Origin: Clostridium grantii DSM 8605
GTDB lineage: Bacteria; Bacillota; Clostridia; Clostridiales; Clostridiaceae
Direction: 5' to 3'
Assembly: GCF_900129965.1 (NCBI RefSeq)
Contig: NZ_FQXM01000048.1
Span: 1-10,583, forward strand
Length of the DNA: 10,583 nucleotides
Position 1 is the stretch's first letter. The number at the start of each line of letters is the position of its first letter. Position numbers and translations under genes: made by a program. The notes under the pieces are model-generated. The model was not told the DNA's origin. It saw only the letters and a program-made list of their open reading frames with translations, and searched no databases. Below, piece after piece: positions 1 to 6,219 of this stretch.

Positions 1-74
1 AAAAAATGGAAAAGTTTTTTAAAGCAATAGAGGAAAAGATAAGAAAGTCAGGATATCCTGGAGAAGTCAGTGGC
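1..74. repeat. Terminal direct repeat, left copy
   Basis: These 74 bases are identical to positions 10510-10583, base for base from the first base of the window to its last. The repeat contains the ATG and first 23 codons of the small gene at 6-266. It fits either the overlap left at the ends of a circular contig (unique length 10,509 bp) or a second copy of that gene. No mismatch is seen. The true extent cannot be known because both copies are cut by the window ends. Confidence 0.95.
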
Positions 75-266
75 GAAGAAATCTATGCTGAAATAAGTGA
101 TGAGGCCGAGGATCAAGAAGAAGGAAGTTACTTATTCATGAAGAAGCAAAATGATGATGTCATGTTCGAATACAGAGTGGATATTTTAGAGGACAATATT
201 AATTTAGCAACCCTCACCATACATACACCAGAGAGAAAGTACTTTATTGATTTTGATGCTGCATAG
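6..266 (+). CDS. Small acidic protein of unknown function, 86 aa
   Basis: I do not recognise this protein. It is 86 residues, rich in Glu and Asp, with no membrane segment or signal peptide. A helical N-terminus (MEKFFKAIEEKIRKSGYPGE) is followed by an acidic linker (EISDEAEDQEEG) and predicted beta strands ending in YFIDFD. The start is seen in full in the copy at 10515, where the upstream bases give only a weak GA-rich ribosome binding site (around 10499-10507). It is the last gene before the palindromic site at 369-449. Size and acidity suit a polymorphic-toxin immunity protein or other single-domain accessory protein, but that is inference. If the contig is circular, its upstream neighbour is the peptide deformylase fragment at 10116-10334. 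Confidence 0.7.
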   Translation: MEKFFKAIEEKIRKSGYPGEVSGEEIYAEISDEAEDQEEGSYLFMKKQNDDVMFEYRVDILEDNINLATLTIHTPERKYFIDFDAA

Positions 267-368
267 ATAGACCTATTGGATGAATTAAAATTAATATTTT
301 ATTCTAGAGTGAAGCACTAGTCTTTGGCGGATGGGTGTTTTTTCTCTTTGCCATTAAGTTCTATATGT
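267..368. other. Spacer between small gene and palindromic site
   Basis: About 100 bp with no supported gene. One frame is open from about 312 (after a TAG at 318-320 in another frame) into the palindromic site and ends at a TAA at 405-407. The encoded peptide does not resemble anything I know. No clear terminator or promoter is seen. Confidence 0.4.
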
Positions 369-449
369 GGCAACAAAAATTGCTCATTTTATTTACAATT
401 TTTGTAATAAATATAACCCCTTACAAAAACTGGAACAGTTTTTGTTGCT
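369..449 (+). repeat. Palindromic cassette-boundary site 1 (81 bp)
   Basis: An 81-bp element starts GGCAACAAAAATTG and ends CAGTTTTTGTTGCT; these two ends are reverse complements at 12 of 14 positions. Inside, CAATTTTTGT pairs with ACAAAAACTG around a central loop holding CCCC. The left arm-to-inner spacing is 13 bases and the right is 3 (GAA), so the folded strand has an asymmetric bulge, as integron attC hairpins do. It matches the site at 4377-4457 at 70 of 81 positions. Alternatively the right half can fold alone as a 10-bp stem with a 3-base loop and act as a terminator. Confidence 0.85.
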
Positions 450-727
450 AATAACGGTAGAATTTATAATTGGGTCATACCGTACATTATTAGATTAATT
501 GGAGAATATGTAGTGGAGATAATTGATGATATCTATAAAAATTTGATCTTATAGATGAAATGATGCTGAAAGACTTTATTGAAAATAATGAAAAGTTTAT
601 TATTATAACTGAAAGTAGAATAGAAAGCTATTGGGGTGAGTTTTATAGATTAGAATATAATAAAAATAGTTATGCAGGATTTAAGATAAAGAAATACATT
701 CAATTTTTAAGAAAAAGTCTGAAATAA
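450..727 (+). pseudogene. C-terminal remnant of an unknown protein, frameshifted
   Basis: Coding begins at the base after the palindromic site with no start codon or ribosome binding site: NNGRIYNWVIPYIIRLIGEY. That frame stops at TAG 552-554. A second frame takes over at about 542 (FDLIDEMMLKDFIENNEKF), then an ITESRIESYWGEFYRLEY stretch, and ends at TAA 725-727. Adding one A to the A5 run at about 537-541 joins them into one 92-93 residue tail. It is therefore the 3' end of a longer gene whose 5' part is missing, plus a one-base frameshift. I do not recognise the family. The 5' truncation coincides with the end of the palindrome. Confidence 0.55.
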
Positions 728-765
728 AATTTTGCTAAAATATATACATTTGGAGGCTTACATGG

Positions 766-1242
766 ATGATGAGAGATATGGCACTAAGTTTTAAAATTCC
801 AAATGAGTATGGAAAATATCTCAATGATTTAATTGAACCCATACCGTTTGATAAATATTGGTGGTCAATTGATAATGATGAAATACATTTATTGGACAAT
901 GATGAATTTATAAATGAGTTTTTGTTTAAAGAAGAAGAACGGATAATACAGGGTGAAAAATTATACAATATTGCAAAAACTAATACCTATTATTTAATCT
1001 TTGTTACTTTAAGAGCTTTTTCTAAAGAAGAAACTGTTGAAGCAGTAAGGACTTATAAACAATTTCTAGAGAGTGATTGTCAAATAGCACTTGGAGTATA
1101 TGATTGTTCATATGTTATGTTTTGGTGTAAAAGTGACCAATTGATTTCAAAGATGTACAGTTATGCAGTGTCAAAAGGTTACGAGGATGTGGAATATATA
1201 AATGAAGAAGACTTATTAAAAGAAATATATTATATTGAATAA
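766..1242 (+). CDS. DUF2691-like protein, 158 aa
   Basis: An intact gene. The N-terminal pattern FKIPNEYGKYLNDLI...WWSIDNDEIHL and the later YYLIFVTLRAF, SDCQIALGVYDCSYVMFWCK and GYEDVEYI segments resemble the DUF2691 family of Bacillus and Clostridium, usually about 155 residues, so this is full length. The family has no established function; immunity-like or accessory roles are only a guess. It is soluble with no signal peptide. GGAGG at 752-756 lies 9 bases before ATG 766, which decides the start (ATG 769 is a close alternative). It follows the remnant at 450-727 by 38 bp and precedes the small gene at 1304 by 61 bp, probably on one transcript. Confidence 0.8.
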   Translation: MMRDMALSFKIPNEYGKYLNDLIEPIPFDKYWWSIDNDEIHLLDNDEFINEFLFKEEERIIQGEKLYNIAKTNTYYLIFVTLRAFSKEETVEAVRTYKQFLESDCQIALGVYDCSYVMFWCKSDQLISKMYSYAVSKGYEDVEYINEEDLLKEIYYIE

Positions 1243-1303
1243 ATAATATACGTCACAGTTTGATATTGTACTTTAAATCTGCTGGTTCAAGGAGAGGTAA
1301 ATC

Positions 1304-1519
1304 ATGGAAGATAAGAGAATATCAGTTAAATATATAGAAAATAGAAATGCAGACAAAGATGATAGTGCAGGGATTATTGTTAGTGTATTTGATAAAGAGA
1401 TTTTAATTGGAGTAACTGAAAAACATGGTGGAGATGCAGAAGTAAGTTTAAATATAGAAATGGCTAAAGAACTTTTAAATGCTATTAATTCTGCGATAGA
1501 ATTGGCAAACATTAAATAA
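1304..1519 (+). CDS. Small protein of unknown function, 71 aa
   Basis: An intact small gene with the ribosome binding site GGAGAGG at about 1291-1297, close before ATG 1304. The protein shows alternating beta-strand-like segments (RISVKYIENR, GIIVSVFDKEILIGV, DAEVSLN) followed by one amphipathic helix (IEMAKELLNAINSAIELANI). It has no cysteines, membrane segment or signal peptide. I do not recognise a named family; the beta-then-helix form is common among small accessory and immunity proteins, but nothing in the sequence fixes a role. It lies downstream of the DUF2691-like gene and 30 bp before the inverted-repeat element at 1550-1648. Confidence 0.65.
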   Translation: MEDKRISVKYIENRNADKDDSAGIIVSVFDKEILIGVTEKHGGDAEVSLNIEMAKELLNAINSAIELANIK

Positions 1520-1549
1520 TTATTACGAAGCAAATTTCATAGAATACAT

Positions 1550-1648
1550 AGCAAATTATACGAATGTTGGCGCGAAAAGATACTCAACCTCTCAATCAAA
1601 GATTGAGTATAGTGAAAGCAGACAACACGCCAACTTTGTATAATTACT
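1550..1648 (+). repeat. Probable palindromic cassette-boundary site 2 (99 bp)
   Basis: A long nested inverted repeat. Outer arms: TAGCAAATTATAC (1549) against GTATAATTACTA (ends 1649). Middle arms: GTTGGCG (1566-1572) against CGCCAAC (1628-1634). Inner arms: CTCAATC against GATTGAG around AAA. It starts AGCAA as the other sites do, but the right end reads TTACT rather than TTGCT. Counted by the same rule it is 99 bp, the length of the site at 4004-4102. Its sequence is otherwise unlike the others, and it is less certain to belong. It sits just after a complete small gene, as other sites do. It could instead belong to the end of the adjacent IS91-like remnant. Confidence 0.55.
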
Positions 1649-1844
1649 ATAGCGCGAAACCGCGGTTATCGAAGCAAGAACTATGGGGTTTGAATAATTC
1701 CATTCTGCATAAATCAAAAGATCATTTAAGAAAAAAGTTCTAATACTAAGCAAAAAACATTTAAGAATATAGTAAATCAAGGTATTTTGACATATAGGCC
1801 CCCTCCCCATAAAGAGGCATATTATAAAGTTATGCTGTTTTTTC
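1649..1844. other. Non-coding end of the IS91-like remnant
   Basis: About 200 bp between the inverted repeat at 1550-1648 and the 3' end of the transposase pseudogene. It contains a GC-rich imperfect palindrome, CGAAACCGCGGTTATCG (1655-1671, core AACCGCGGTT), and 10-15 bases further CAAGAAC (1675-1681), which contains both CAAG and GAAC, the tetranucleotides used as IS91-family targets. This would suit the oriIS side of the element, which lies downstream of the transposase. A GC-rich patch GGCCCCCTCCCC is at 1797-1808. No gene is supported here. Confidence 0.35.
1655..1671. repeat. GC-rich imperfect palindrome, possible IS91 end hairpin
   Basis: CGAAACCGCGGTTATCG reads almost the same on both strands, with a perfect 10-bp core AACCGCGGTT at 1658-1667. 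It stands out in surroundings that are about 70 percent A+T. It lies downstream of the transposase reading direction, where IS91-family elements carry a hairpin near the replication-origin end. That assignment is inference from position only. Confidence 0.4.
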
Positions 1845-2733
1845 GTGATTGGGGGAGAATTAGAAGGAGCAATAATCCGTCTAATTTTTTCTGAACCACA
1901 TTTGGGGCATTTTGTTATATCTTTACCTGTAATCTTTAAAATTAGTTGGAGTGTAGAAAGTTTTTCTTTAATTAAAATCTTTGTATTGGTAAGTTGCTTA
2001 CAAATCTTTAGCTTGATAGTTTTTTTCTATTTCCTAGCAAGCCATAGTGCCTTATTTTCATGAATCTTCTGGGCAGTATGTGAATTAGAAACCTACGGAT
2101 AAATTCATCAGCAGAAAGTTTCATTTGTTTAGACTTGCAATTATCCTTTTAATCACGCCATTTGAATGTGACATAACCATTTTCAATATTTAGAATACGA
2201 TTGTTGGATATAGCAACTCTCTGAGAATATCTGCCTAAATATTCAACAACGTAAGCAGCATTTTTAAAAGGTGGTTTGCAGTAAACAATCCATTCTTTCG
2301 AATAAAGAGAGGAAAGGAACTTTTCAAATTCTTTGTCCGAGCGAAGCTGCTTTTGGCTGCCATGAAACTCAAGTTTATTTTGGTAATAAAGCTGTTTGAG
2401 ATAGTACAGGAATTTTCCTCTGAATTTTCGTGATAGCATTTTCACAGGGATAAAAAATTTCTTTCTACTATTTACCCATGTTCCTTTGGACGATAGTCCA
2501 CCACCAGGGACAATGCAGTGAATATGAGGATGATGCATTAGATTTTGTCCCCAAGTATGTAACACAGAGGTGAATCCAAGCTTTGCACCAAGATATTTTT
2601 TATCTGCGGCAAGTTCTTCAAGGGTTTCTGCAACAGCTTTGAACAATATAGTATAAAGTTCTTTCTGATTTTGATAGGTTATCATATTTAGTGTATCTGG
2701 AATGGTGAACACTACGTGAAAGTAACCGATGTT
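1845..2733 (-). pseudogene. IS91-family transposase, 5'-truncated, stop and frameshift
   Basis: A decayed rolling-circle (HUH, Y2-type) transposase. The reading frame is recognisable from GYFHVVFTIPDTLNM (about 2727) on. It holds the HUH histidines in HPHIHCIVPGGGL (near 2520) and the paired tyrosines of EYLGRYSQR (near 2230). After KWRD a TAA (2149-2151) interrupts it where the family has Tyr. The frame continues as KDNCKSKQMKLSADEFIRRF, then HYGLLGNRKK, then shifts by one base at the T7 run 2020-2026 into KLKICKQLTNTK and the zinc-binding end TKCPKCGSEKI (about 1880). The N-terminal zinc-finger region, about 100 residues in the family, is missing: it was deleted together with the end of the recombinase gene. 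It cannot encode an active enzyme. Confidence 0.85.
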
Positions 2734-3113
2734 AAGTAAATTGTTCTTTTGATTTTGAATCCAGTGTTCTTTAGCAAGAGTTTGGCATTTAGGGCATCAA
2801 TTTTTACTAAATTTAAGTAAAAACCAGTTGTACTAATGTCTGAATGGCCTAATAGCTGTTTTATATGAAATAAATTTGTGCCTGATTCAAGCAAATGAGT
2901 TGCAAAACTATGTCTTAGCGTATGAGTTGTAACTTTCTTAGTAATTTTGGTTATTTGTATATATTTTCTAAATATATTCTGAACTGCTCTTGAAGTAAGG
3001 TGTGTACCAGTATGGTTTCTACTGTAGAAAAGCCATTCTTTAGGGTGGTAAGCTTTCCAATAATCTCTTAGTATCTCAAGATTAGATTGTGAAAGTAATG
3101 CATACCTCAGCAC
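2712..3113 (-). pseudogene. Tyrosine recombinase fragment of IS91-like element
   Basis: This is the C-terminal half of a phage-integrase-type tyrosine recombinase of the kind that precedes the transposase in Firmicutes IS91-like elements. Only 133 residues remain of a usual 290 or so. The part kept runs from RYALLSQSNLEIL and includes HTLRHSFATHLL (His 64, Arg 67), LLGHSDISTT (His 90) and the nucleophile Tyr 99 in GFYLNL. The first catalytic Arg and the whole N-terminal DNA-binding domain are gone. GTG at 3113 is only the first possible start; no ribosome binding site is seen. The 3' end is fused by a deletion to the transposase frame, so the last 20 or so residues (from about IKRTIYL) are not native. 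It is very unlikely to be active. Confidence 0.85.
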
Positions 3114-3194
3114 CGGTACTTTTGTGAGGAGAAGTTTTCGACGAACCTGCTTAATAAAATTGGTTATGAAATAAAAGAAAATATATCAAGATAG
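3114..3194 (+). pseudogene. Short C-terminal gene remnant
   Basis: On the + strand one frame reads FCEEKFSTNLLNKIGYEIKE then NISR and stops at TAG 3192-3194, 29 bp before the start of the ZorA-like gene. Its composition looks like the natural end of a protein. The upstream part would have been lost where the IS91-like remnant now begins. I do not recognise the family, and at about 26 residues this call is weak. If real, it was the gene upstream of the channel protein in the same transcript. Confidence 0.3.
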
Positions 3195-3223
3195 ATTTTA
3201 ACATAATTTAAAGGGGAGCAAGA

Positions 3224-4005
3224 ATGATGGACACAAAAATTTTAGCATAATCGTTTCTTTTGTTATAGCAGCTACGATAATAGCAACAGTAATAATATTT
3301 GTTAAGCAAAGTAAGAAAAATCCAAAAGAGAAATCAAATATGCCTAATATAGCTTCTAGCTTAGGGGTTTTAGGAACATTTATAGGTATAGCAATAGGTT
3401 TATACAATTTTAATGCTAATGATATTGATTCCAGTGTACCCCAACTTCTAGATGGAATGAAAACAGCGTTTTATACTTCCATAGCTGGTATGTTAGCATC
3501 AATAATTATGAAGTCCTTTGAAATGCATAGAATAAGAGCTGAATTAAGTAAAGAAGACTCAGTAAATTATGAAGACAGTATAGAAGTTGCAAAAATCATG
3601 ATAGATGTAATAAAAGAATTAAATAAAAACATTCTAGAAAATCAAAGTTTTATGAGTGATAGATTTGAAAAAATGGATGAAAACTCAAATAGAAATCAGG
3701 AAAAAATAATAAATGAATTAAAAATATCGAATATGGATACTAGCAGAAAACAGGATGAATTAATAAATGAATTTAAAACTTTTGCTAGTAATATGGCAGA
3801 GCTTAATTCTCAATCTTTAATTGATGCACTACAAGAGGTTATCAAGGATTTTAATAATAAAATTAGTGAACAATTTGGTGAAAACTTTAAGGAATTAAAT
3901 AAAGCAGTTGGAGCTTTATTGATTTGGCAGGATAATTATAAAGAACATATTGAAATAACTATAAATCAACTTGAAGTTACAGCTAATAGTATGGATAAGG
4001 TTTAG
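3224..4005 (+). pseudogene. ZorA-like MotA/TolQ/ExbB channel protein, frameshifted and 3'-truncated
   Basis: This is an inner-membrane proton-channel subunit of the MotA/TolQ/ExbB class. A good ribosome binding site (AAGGGGAGC, 3211-3219) precedes ATG 3224, but that frame stops at TAA 3248. Adding one A to the A5 run at 3235-3239 joins it to the long frame (ATG 3340 lies inside it), giving about 260 residues. Segments: helix 1 FSIIVSFVIAATIIATVIIF (residues 7-26), helix 2 SLGVLGTFIGIAIGLYNF (about 46-63), helix 3 AFYTSIAGMLASIIM (82-96), then a coiled-coil-like tail with DRFEKMDENSNRNQEKI repeats. LGVLGTFIGIAIGL followed by VPQLLDGMKTAFYTSIAGM and the long tail resemble ZorA of the Zorya anti-phage system. 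A partner ZorB (OmpA/MotB-like) is absent. The stop TAG (4003-4005) takes its AG from the palindromic site, so the natural tail is cut off. Confidence 0.65.
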
Positions 4006-4102
4006 CAACCAACGAAAGTCTTTCGCTTCGCTGTAGCCTTTCATTGGCAGCACCTTAGGGGTGTTTATTTTAACATTTATGTTAAAATTTGCTATTGTTG
4101 CT
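4004..4102 (+). repeat. Palindromic cassette-boundary site 3 (99 bp)
   Basis: The element starts AGCAAC and ends GTTGCT, exact reverse complements. Within it, CCAACGAAAG pairs with CTTTCATTGG (9 of 10), CACCTTAGGGGTG forms a short stem, and TTTTAACATTTATGTTAAAA (about 4069-4088) forms another. From ACC to the right end (about 51 bases) it aligns with the site at 10041-10121 (AGGGGTG, TTATTTT, ATTTATGT and AAAAT in common, one base shift). It supplies the stop codon of the channel gene on its left and a possible TTG start (4089) for the gene on its right. Confidence 0.8.
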
Positions 4103-4415
4103 CGTAGAATGTCCGGGGGAGAATTATCCGGTTCAAGAGATTAAAAAAGAAGTTGAGGAAAATTTGAATTTGGTTGGATCTTATCCTGGGTATTTGATTA
4201 AGAAGGATAGTCATAAGTTTGATTGGAATGTGGTTAAGATTCAGCGGCATTTGGTTGAACTTGGATATGATGTTGGACACTGTGGAGCGGATTAGTTGGG
4301 GGAGGTTGTTTGGGTAGAGTTTTATGAGGAGCATCCGAATAAAAATAGAGTGATTATTAGTCTTGATTATAGTGTAAGCAAGAAAAATTGTTCATTATAT
4401 TTACAATTTTTGTAA
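4103..4415 (+). pseudogene. Immunity-protein-like pseudogene with internal stop
   Basis: The reading frame emerges from the palindromic site (a TTG at 4089 gives MLLLL) and continues VECPGENYPVQEIKKEVEEN, then VGSYPGYLIKKD and FDWNVVKIQRHLVELGYDVG. TAG at 4293-4295 interrupts it, after which the same frame goes on LGEVVWVEFYEEHPNKNRVI then ISLDYSVSKKN, runs into the next palindrome and stops at TAA 4413-4415. The stop looks like a substitution, because the frame is unchanged on either side. The size and mixed alpha/beta pattern resemble clostridial immunity-type proteins, but I cannot name a family. There is no ribosome binding site of its own. The start and end are both defined by palindromic sites, so the unit holds only this one gene. 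Confidence 0.55.
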
Positions 4416-4457
4416 AATGCCTGACCCCTTACAAAAACTGAAACAGTTTTTGTTGCT
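4377..4457 (+). repeat. Palindromic cassette-boundary site 4 (81 bp)
   Basis: The element starts AGCAAGAAAAATTG and ends CAGTTTTTGTTGCT, with inner arms CAATTTTTGT and ACAAAAACTG around a loop with CCCC. It matches the site at 369-449 at 70 of 81 positions with no gap. The differences cluster in the central loop, where pairing does not matter, and most arm changes keep pairing. This is the pattern expected if secondary structure is what is conserved. It lies between two unrelated gene fragments. Confidence 0.88.
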
Positions 4458-4458
4458 T

Positions 4459-4629
4459 ACACAGGCTCATTATTCAATATGGGACACTGAAAGTAAGTCA
4501 GAAAAGGTTGAACTATTTACTAAAGGATGTTATTCTTCTTTTGAAGAGAACAGAACGGTGCTAACTGAAAGCATGGCTAGGTCAGAAGCACTGAGATGTA
4601 TGCGTTGTGATAGGAATAGTAAACAGTAG
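4459..4629 (+). pseudogene. C-terminal remnant of an FAD-dependent oxidoreductase
   Basis: Only the last 56 residues remain: TQAHYSIWDTESKSEKVELF, then VLTESMARSEALRCMRCDRN and SKQ-stop. The EALRCMRCD signature resembles the EASRCLRCD segment found in NADPH/FAD oxidoreductases related to the small subunit of glutamate synthase, where the cysteines bind an Fe-S cluster. The nucleotide-binding domains are entirely missing. The fragment begins two bases after the palindromic site, with no native start. It ends 41 bp before the polyferredoxin gene, so the two were probably one redox operon before this unit was cut out. The family call rests on one short motif. Confidence 0.5.
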
Positions 4630-4670
4630 TTAAATTAATGAAAAATTAATGGGAGAAGGGAAGTAGTAAA

Positions 4671-5393
4671 ATGGAAAAAAATAATAAAAACTCAAAAAAC
4701 AAAACAGTTCAGTTAGGAAGGAAAATCACTCAATTTTTATTCTTAGGATTACTTATAGCAGGTGTTTATATGAATCTAAGAATGGTGCTTATAGTGTTTC
4801 TACCGGCTTCACTATTCTTTGGTAATTTCTTTTGCGGTTGGGCATGCCCTTATGGCACAGTTCAAGAAATTATGGGGATTATAGGGAAAAAACTATTTAA
4901 GAAAAGATATAAAATGCCAAGAAGTATTCAAAAATATATGCAGTATTCAAGATATATATTATTCGTGATTATGATTATAGGTGTTTTGGATTTTCTACTA
5001 ACTCCAATGAACGGATATGGAACTTTTCTGGGATTGTTTTCTGAAGAAATGATGACAGCGGTATCTACAATTGCTCTTGGCATAATGATTGTGTACTTGC
5101 TATTATCTATGGTTTTCGAAAGAGCCTTTTGTAATTATCTTTGCACAGAATCAGCGAAATACGGTATTTTGAGCATGACTAGAATTTTTTCCATAAAAAG
5201 AAATGAAAGCACTTGTATCAACTGTAAAAAATGTGACAAAGCATGTCCAATGAATATTGAAGTATCAGCTCATGACCATGTACGAAATGGACAATGCATC
5301 AATTGTATGAAATGCATTCATGTTTGTCCAGTTGAAGGAACACTTAGTTACTCAAGAGTTAAGTTGCCTATTGGGAAGAAGAAACAGAAATAA
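4671..5393 (+). CDS. NapH-like membrane 4Fe-4S polyferredoxin, 240 aa
   Basis: An intact membrane electron-transfer protein. Membrane segments lie at about residues 20-50, 95-112 and 129-149. Cys motifs C55-GWA-C59-P and C154-NYL-C158 at membrane edges are typical of the NapH/CcoG-like group. Two ferredoxin clusters follow in the C-terminal domain: CINCKKCDKACP (Cys 182, 185, 188, 192) and CINCMKCIHVCP (Cys 209, 212, 215, 219), each expected to hold a [4Fe-4S] centre. It would pass electrons between a soluble donor and a membrane partner; the partner is not in the window. GGAGAAGGG at about 4652-4660 lies 10 bases before ATG 4671. The upstream oxidoreductase remnant suggests its former donor. 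At 240 residues it is within the family range, and no defect is seen. Confidence 0.85.
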   Translation: MEKNNKNSKNKTVQLGRKITQFLFLGLLIAGVYMNLRMVLIVFLPASLFFGNFFCGWACPYGTVQEIMGIIGKKLFKKRYKMPRSIQKYMQYSRYILFVIMIIGVLDFLLTPMNGYGTFLGLFSEEMMTAVSTIALGIMIVYLLLSMVFERAFCNYLCTESAKYGILSMTRIFSIKRNESTCINCKKCDKACPMNIEVSAHDHVRNGQCINCMKCIHVCPVEGTLSYSRVKLPIGKKKQK

Positions 5394-5394
5394 T

Positions 5395-5508
5395 GAGGGT
5401 AACAATAATCAAGCAGATACTAGTGTATTTAAATTAAAATATGGTAAAGAAGGAGGACATGTTCTTACTGATTATCTTAGTAAGAAAGGAGCAAAATTAA
5501 GAAAATGA
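5395..5508 (+). pseudogene. Short C-terminal gene remnant before Sm-like gene
   Basis: A frame with no start codon reads GNNNQADTSVFKLKYGKEGG then HVLTDYLSKKGAKLRK and stops at TGA 5506-5508, overlapping the next gene's ATG (ATGA). The stop-start overlap and the protein-like ending suggest the 3' end of a gene that was translationally coupled to the Sm-like gene. I do not recognise the family; the C-terminal part of a secreted toxin is possible, but nothing shows it. Its 5' end abuts the polyferredoxin gene without any palindrome. Confidence 0.4.
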
Positions 5509-5711
5509 AACATTTAGCAGAGTATATGTATAAAGACGTAGAGGTTACTACTGATGATGGTCAAGTATTTAAAGGAACTGTAGAAAGCTGGGATTGCTCA
5601 GTTACTAATAAAGAAGAATATGGCATAGATGAAACAAGCTTCGATGTTCGTAGAGGTGGAACCAGTGTTACATTGTATGAGAGCGAAATTAAAAACATTA
5701 AAGAATTATAA
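5505..5711 (+). CDS. Small Sm/SH3-like beta-barrel protein, 68 aa
   Basis: An intact 68-residue protein with the pattern KDVEVTTDDGQVFKGTVESWD, then a polar loop, then VTLYESEIKNIKEL. Paired strands around a DGQxFxGxV turn are typical of the small beta-barrels of Sm-like proteins, often found in Firmicutes as single-domain genes of unknown role. Its ATG overlaps the stop of the upstream remnant (ATGA). AGGAG at about 5488-5492 is a somewhat distant ribosome binding site, so coupled translation is likely. It ends 18 bp before the palindromic site at 5730. In a toxin-immunity context it could be the immunity partner of the lost upstream gene; that is inference. Confidence 0.65.
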   Translation: MKHLAEYMYKDVEVTTDDGQVFKGTVESWDCSVTNKEEYGIDETSFDVRRGGTSVTLYESEIKNIKEL

Positions 5712-5729
5712 AATCACTTACTAAGTAAA

Positions 5730-5810
5730 AGCAAAACAAATCATTCACTTTGTTCATAATTTGTTAATGTCCCCTAGGGGATATTAACAAAATTACAATT
5801 TTGTTTTGCT
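5730..5810 (+). repeat. Palindromic cassette-boundary site 5 (81 bp)
   Basis: The element starts AGCAAAACAAA and ends TTTGTTTTGCT, 11-base exact reverse complements. Inner arms TTTGTTAAT and ATTAACAAA enclose a loop whose CCCCTAGGGG is itself a perfect palindrome. The left spacing between arms is longer than the right, as in the 369 and 4377 sites. It has the same 81-bp length and a CCCC in the central loop, but little other sequence identity to them. A complete gene ends 18 bp before it and a 5'-truncated gene begins after it. Confidence 0.85.
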
Positions 5811-6193
5811 ATAATGTGATTCATAATTTATATGAAGATTACACACATAAAAGACCAGCGGCATTTGAATTAAGAGGGAAAAAAATTGATGTTAAGGACT
5901 GGAAAGAAATGCTTATAGAAACAGGAAATCTATTATTCGATATTGATGAAAAAATCATTTCATCTTTTCCATATAACTCAAAAATGAATGGAAAGAAGGT
6001 TGTTTACTTTTCATTTGAAAGAGAGCCATCAATGAGATCGCCAAGAAAGTTAAAAGATTTAGATTTATACATTGCTACTAATCATAGTGCAAAGCATATA
6101 AGAAATATCATTAGTAATATGATTAAACAATACAAAATTTCTATTTCGGATTTCAAAATATATTTGAAAGCTGATTATTCTGAGTTACATTAA
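5811..6193 (+). pseudogene. C-terminal remnant of an unknown protein, about 126 aa
   Basis: The open frame passes through the end of the palindrome (an ATG at 5801 would lie inside it) and reads YEDYTHKRPAAFELRGKKID, then DWKEMLIETGNLLFDIDEKI, PSMRSPRKLKDLDLYIATNH, SAKHIRNIISNMIKQYKISI and DFKIYLKADYSELH. There is no ribosome binding site. The conserved-looking end (a basic REPSMRSPRKL segment, then YIATNHSAKHIRNII and DFKIYLKADYSELH) looks like a C-terminal domain of a larger clostridial protein, I think shared by several DNA-related or defence proteins, but I cannot name it. Its stop is 26 bp before the start of the helicase gene. Its missing N-terminus coincides with the palindrome, as at four other sites. 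Confidence 0.5.
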
Positions 6194-6219
6194 ATCATTT
6201 TGACAGGAGAGATATGTTA

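Noticed and set aside
735..968. Minus-strand reading frame opposite the DUF2691-like gene
   Set aside because: It lies antisense to a well-supported gene, has no ribosome binding site and its product is low-complexity Ser/Ile/Leu-rich, as expected of a shadow frame.
1845..2063. Plus-strand hydrophobic reading frame that could look like a membrane protein
   Set aside because: It is the complement of the transposase C-terminal part, which is recognisable by its zinc-binding Cys motif.
2712..3113. The tyrosine recombinase as the enzyme acting on the palindromic sites
   Set aside because: It resembles the recombinase that accompanies IS91-like elements and lacks its first catalytic Arg and DNA-binding domain, so it is neither the right type by context nor functional.
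369..4457. The 369 and 4377 palindromes as ordinary rho-independent terminators
   Set aside because: Their right halves fold as a 10-bp stem with a 3-base loop, but they lack a separate U tract, have a conserved left half and fixed length, and one lies between two gene fragments. Terminator activity may be a side effect.
369..5810. Palindromes as MITE or REP insertions into genes
   Set aside because: An insertion would leave halves of one gene on both sides. Here the coding sequence on the two sides is unrelated.
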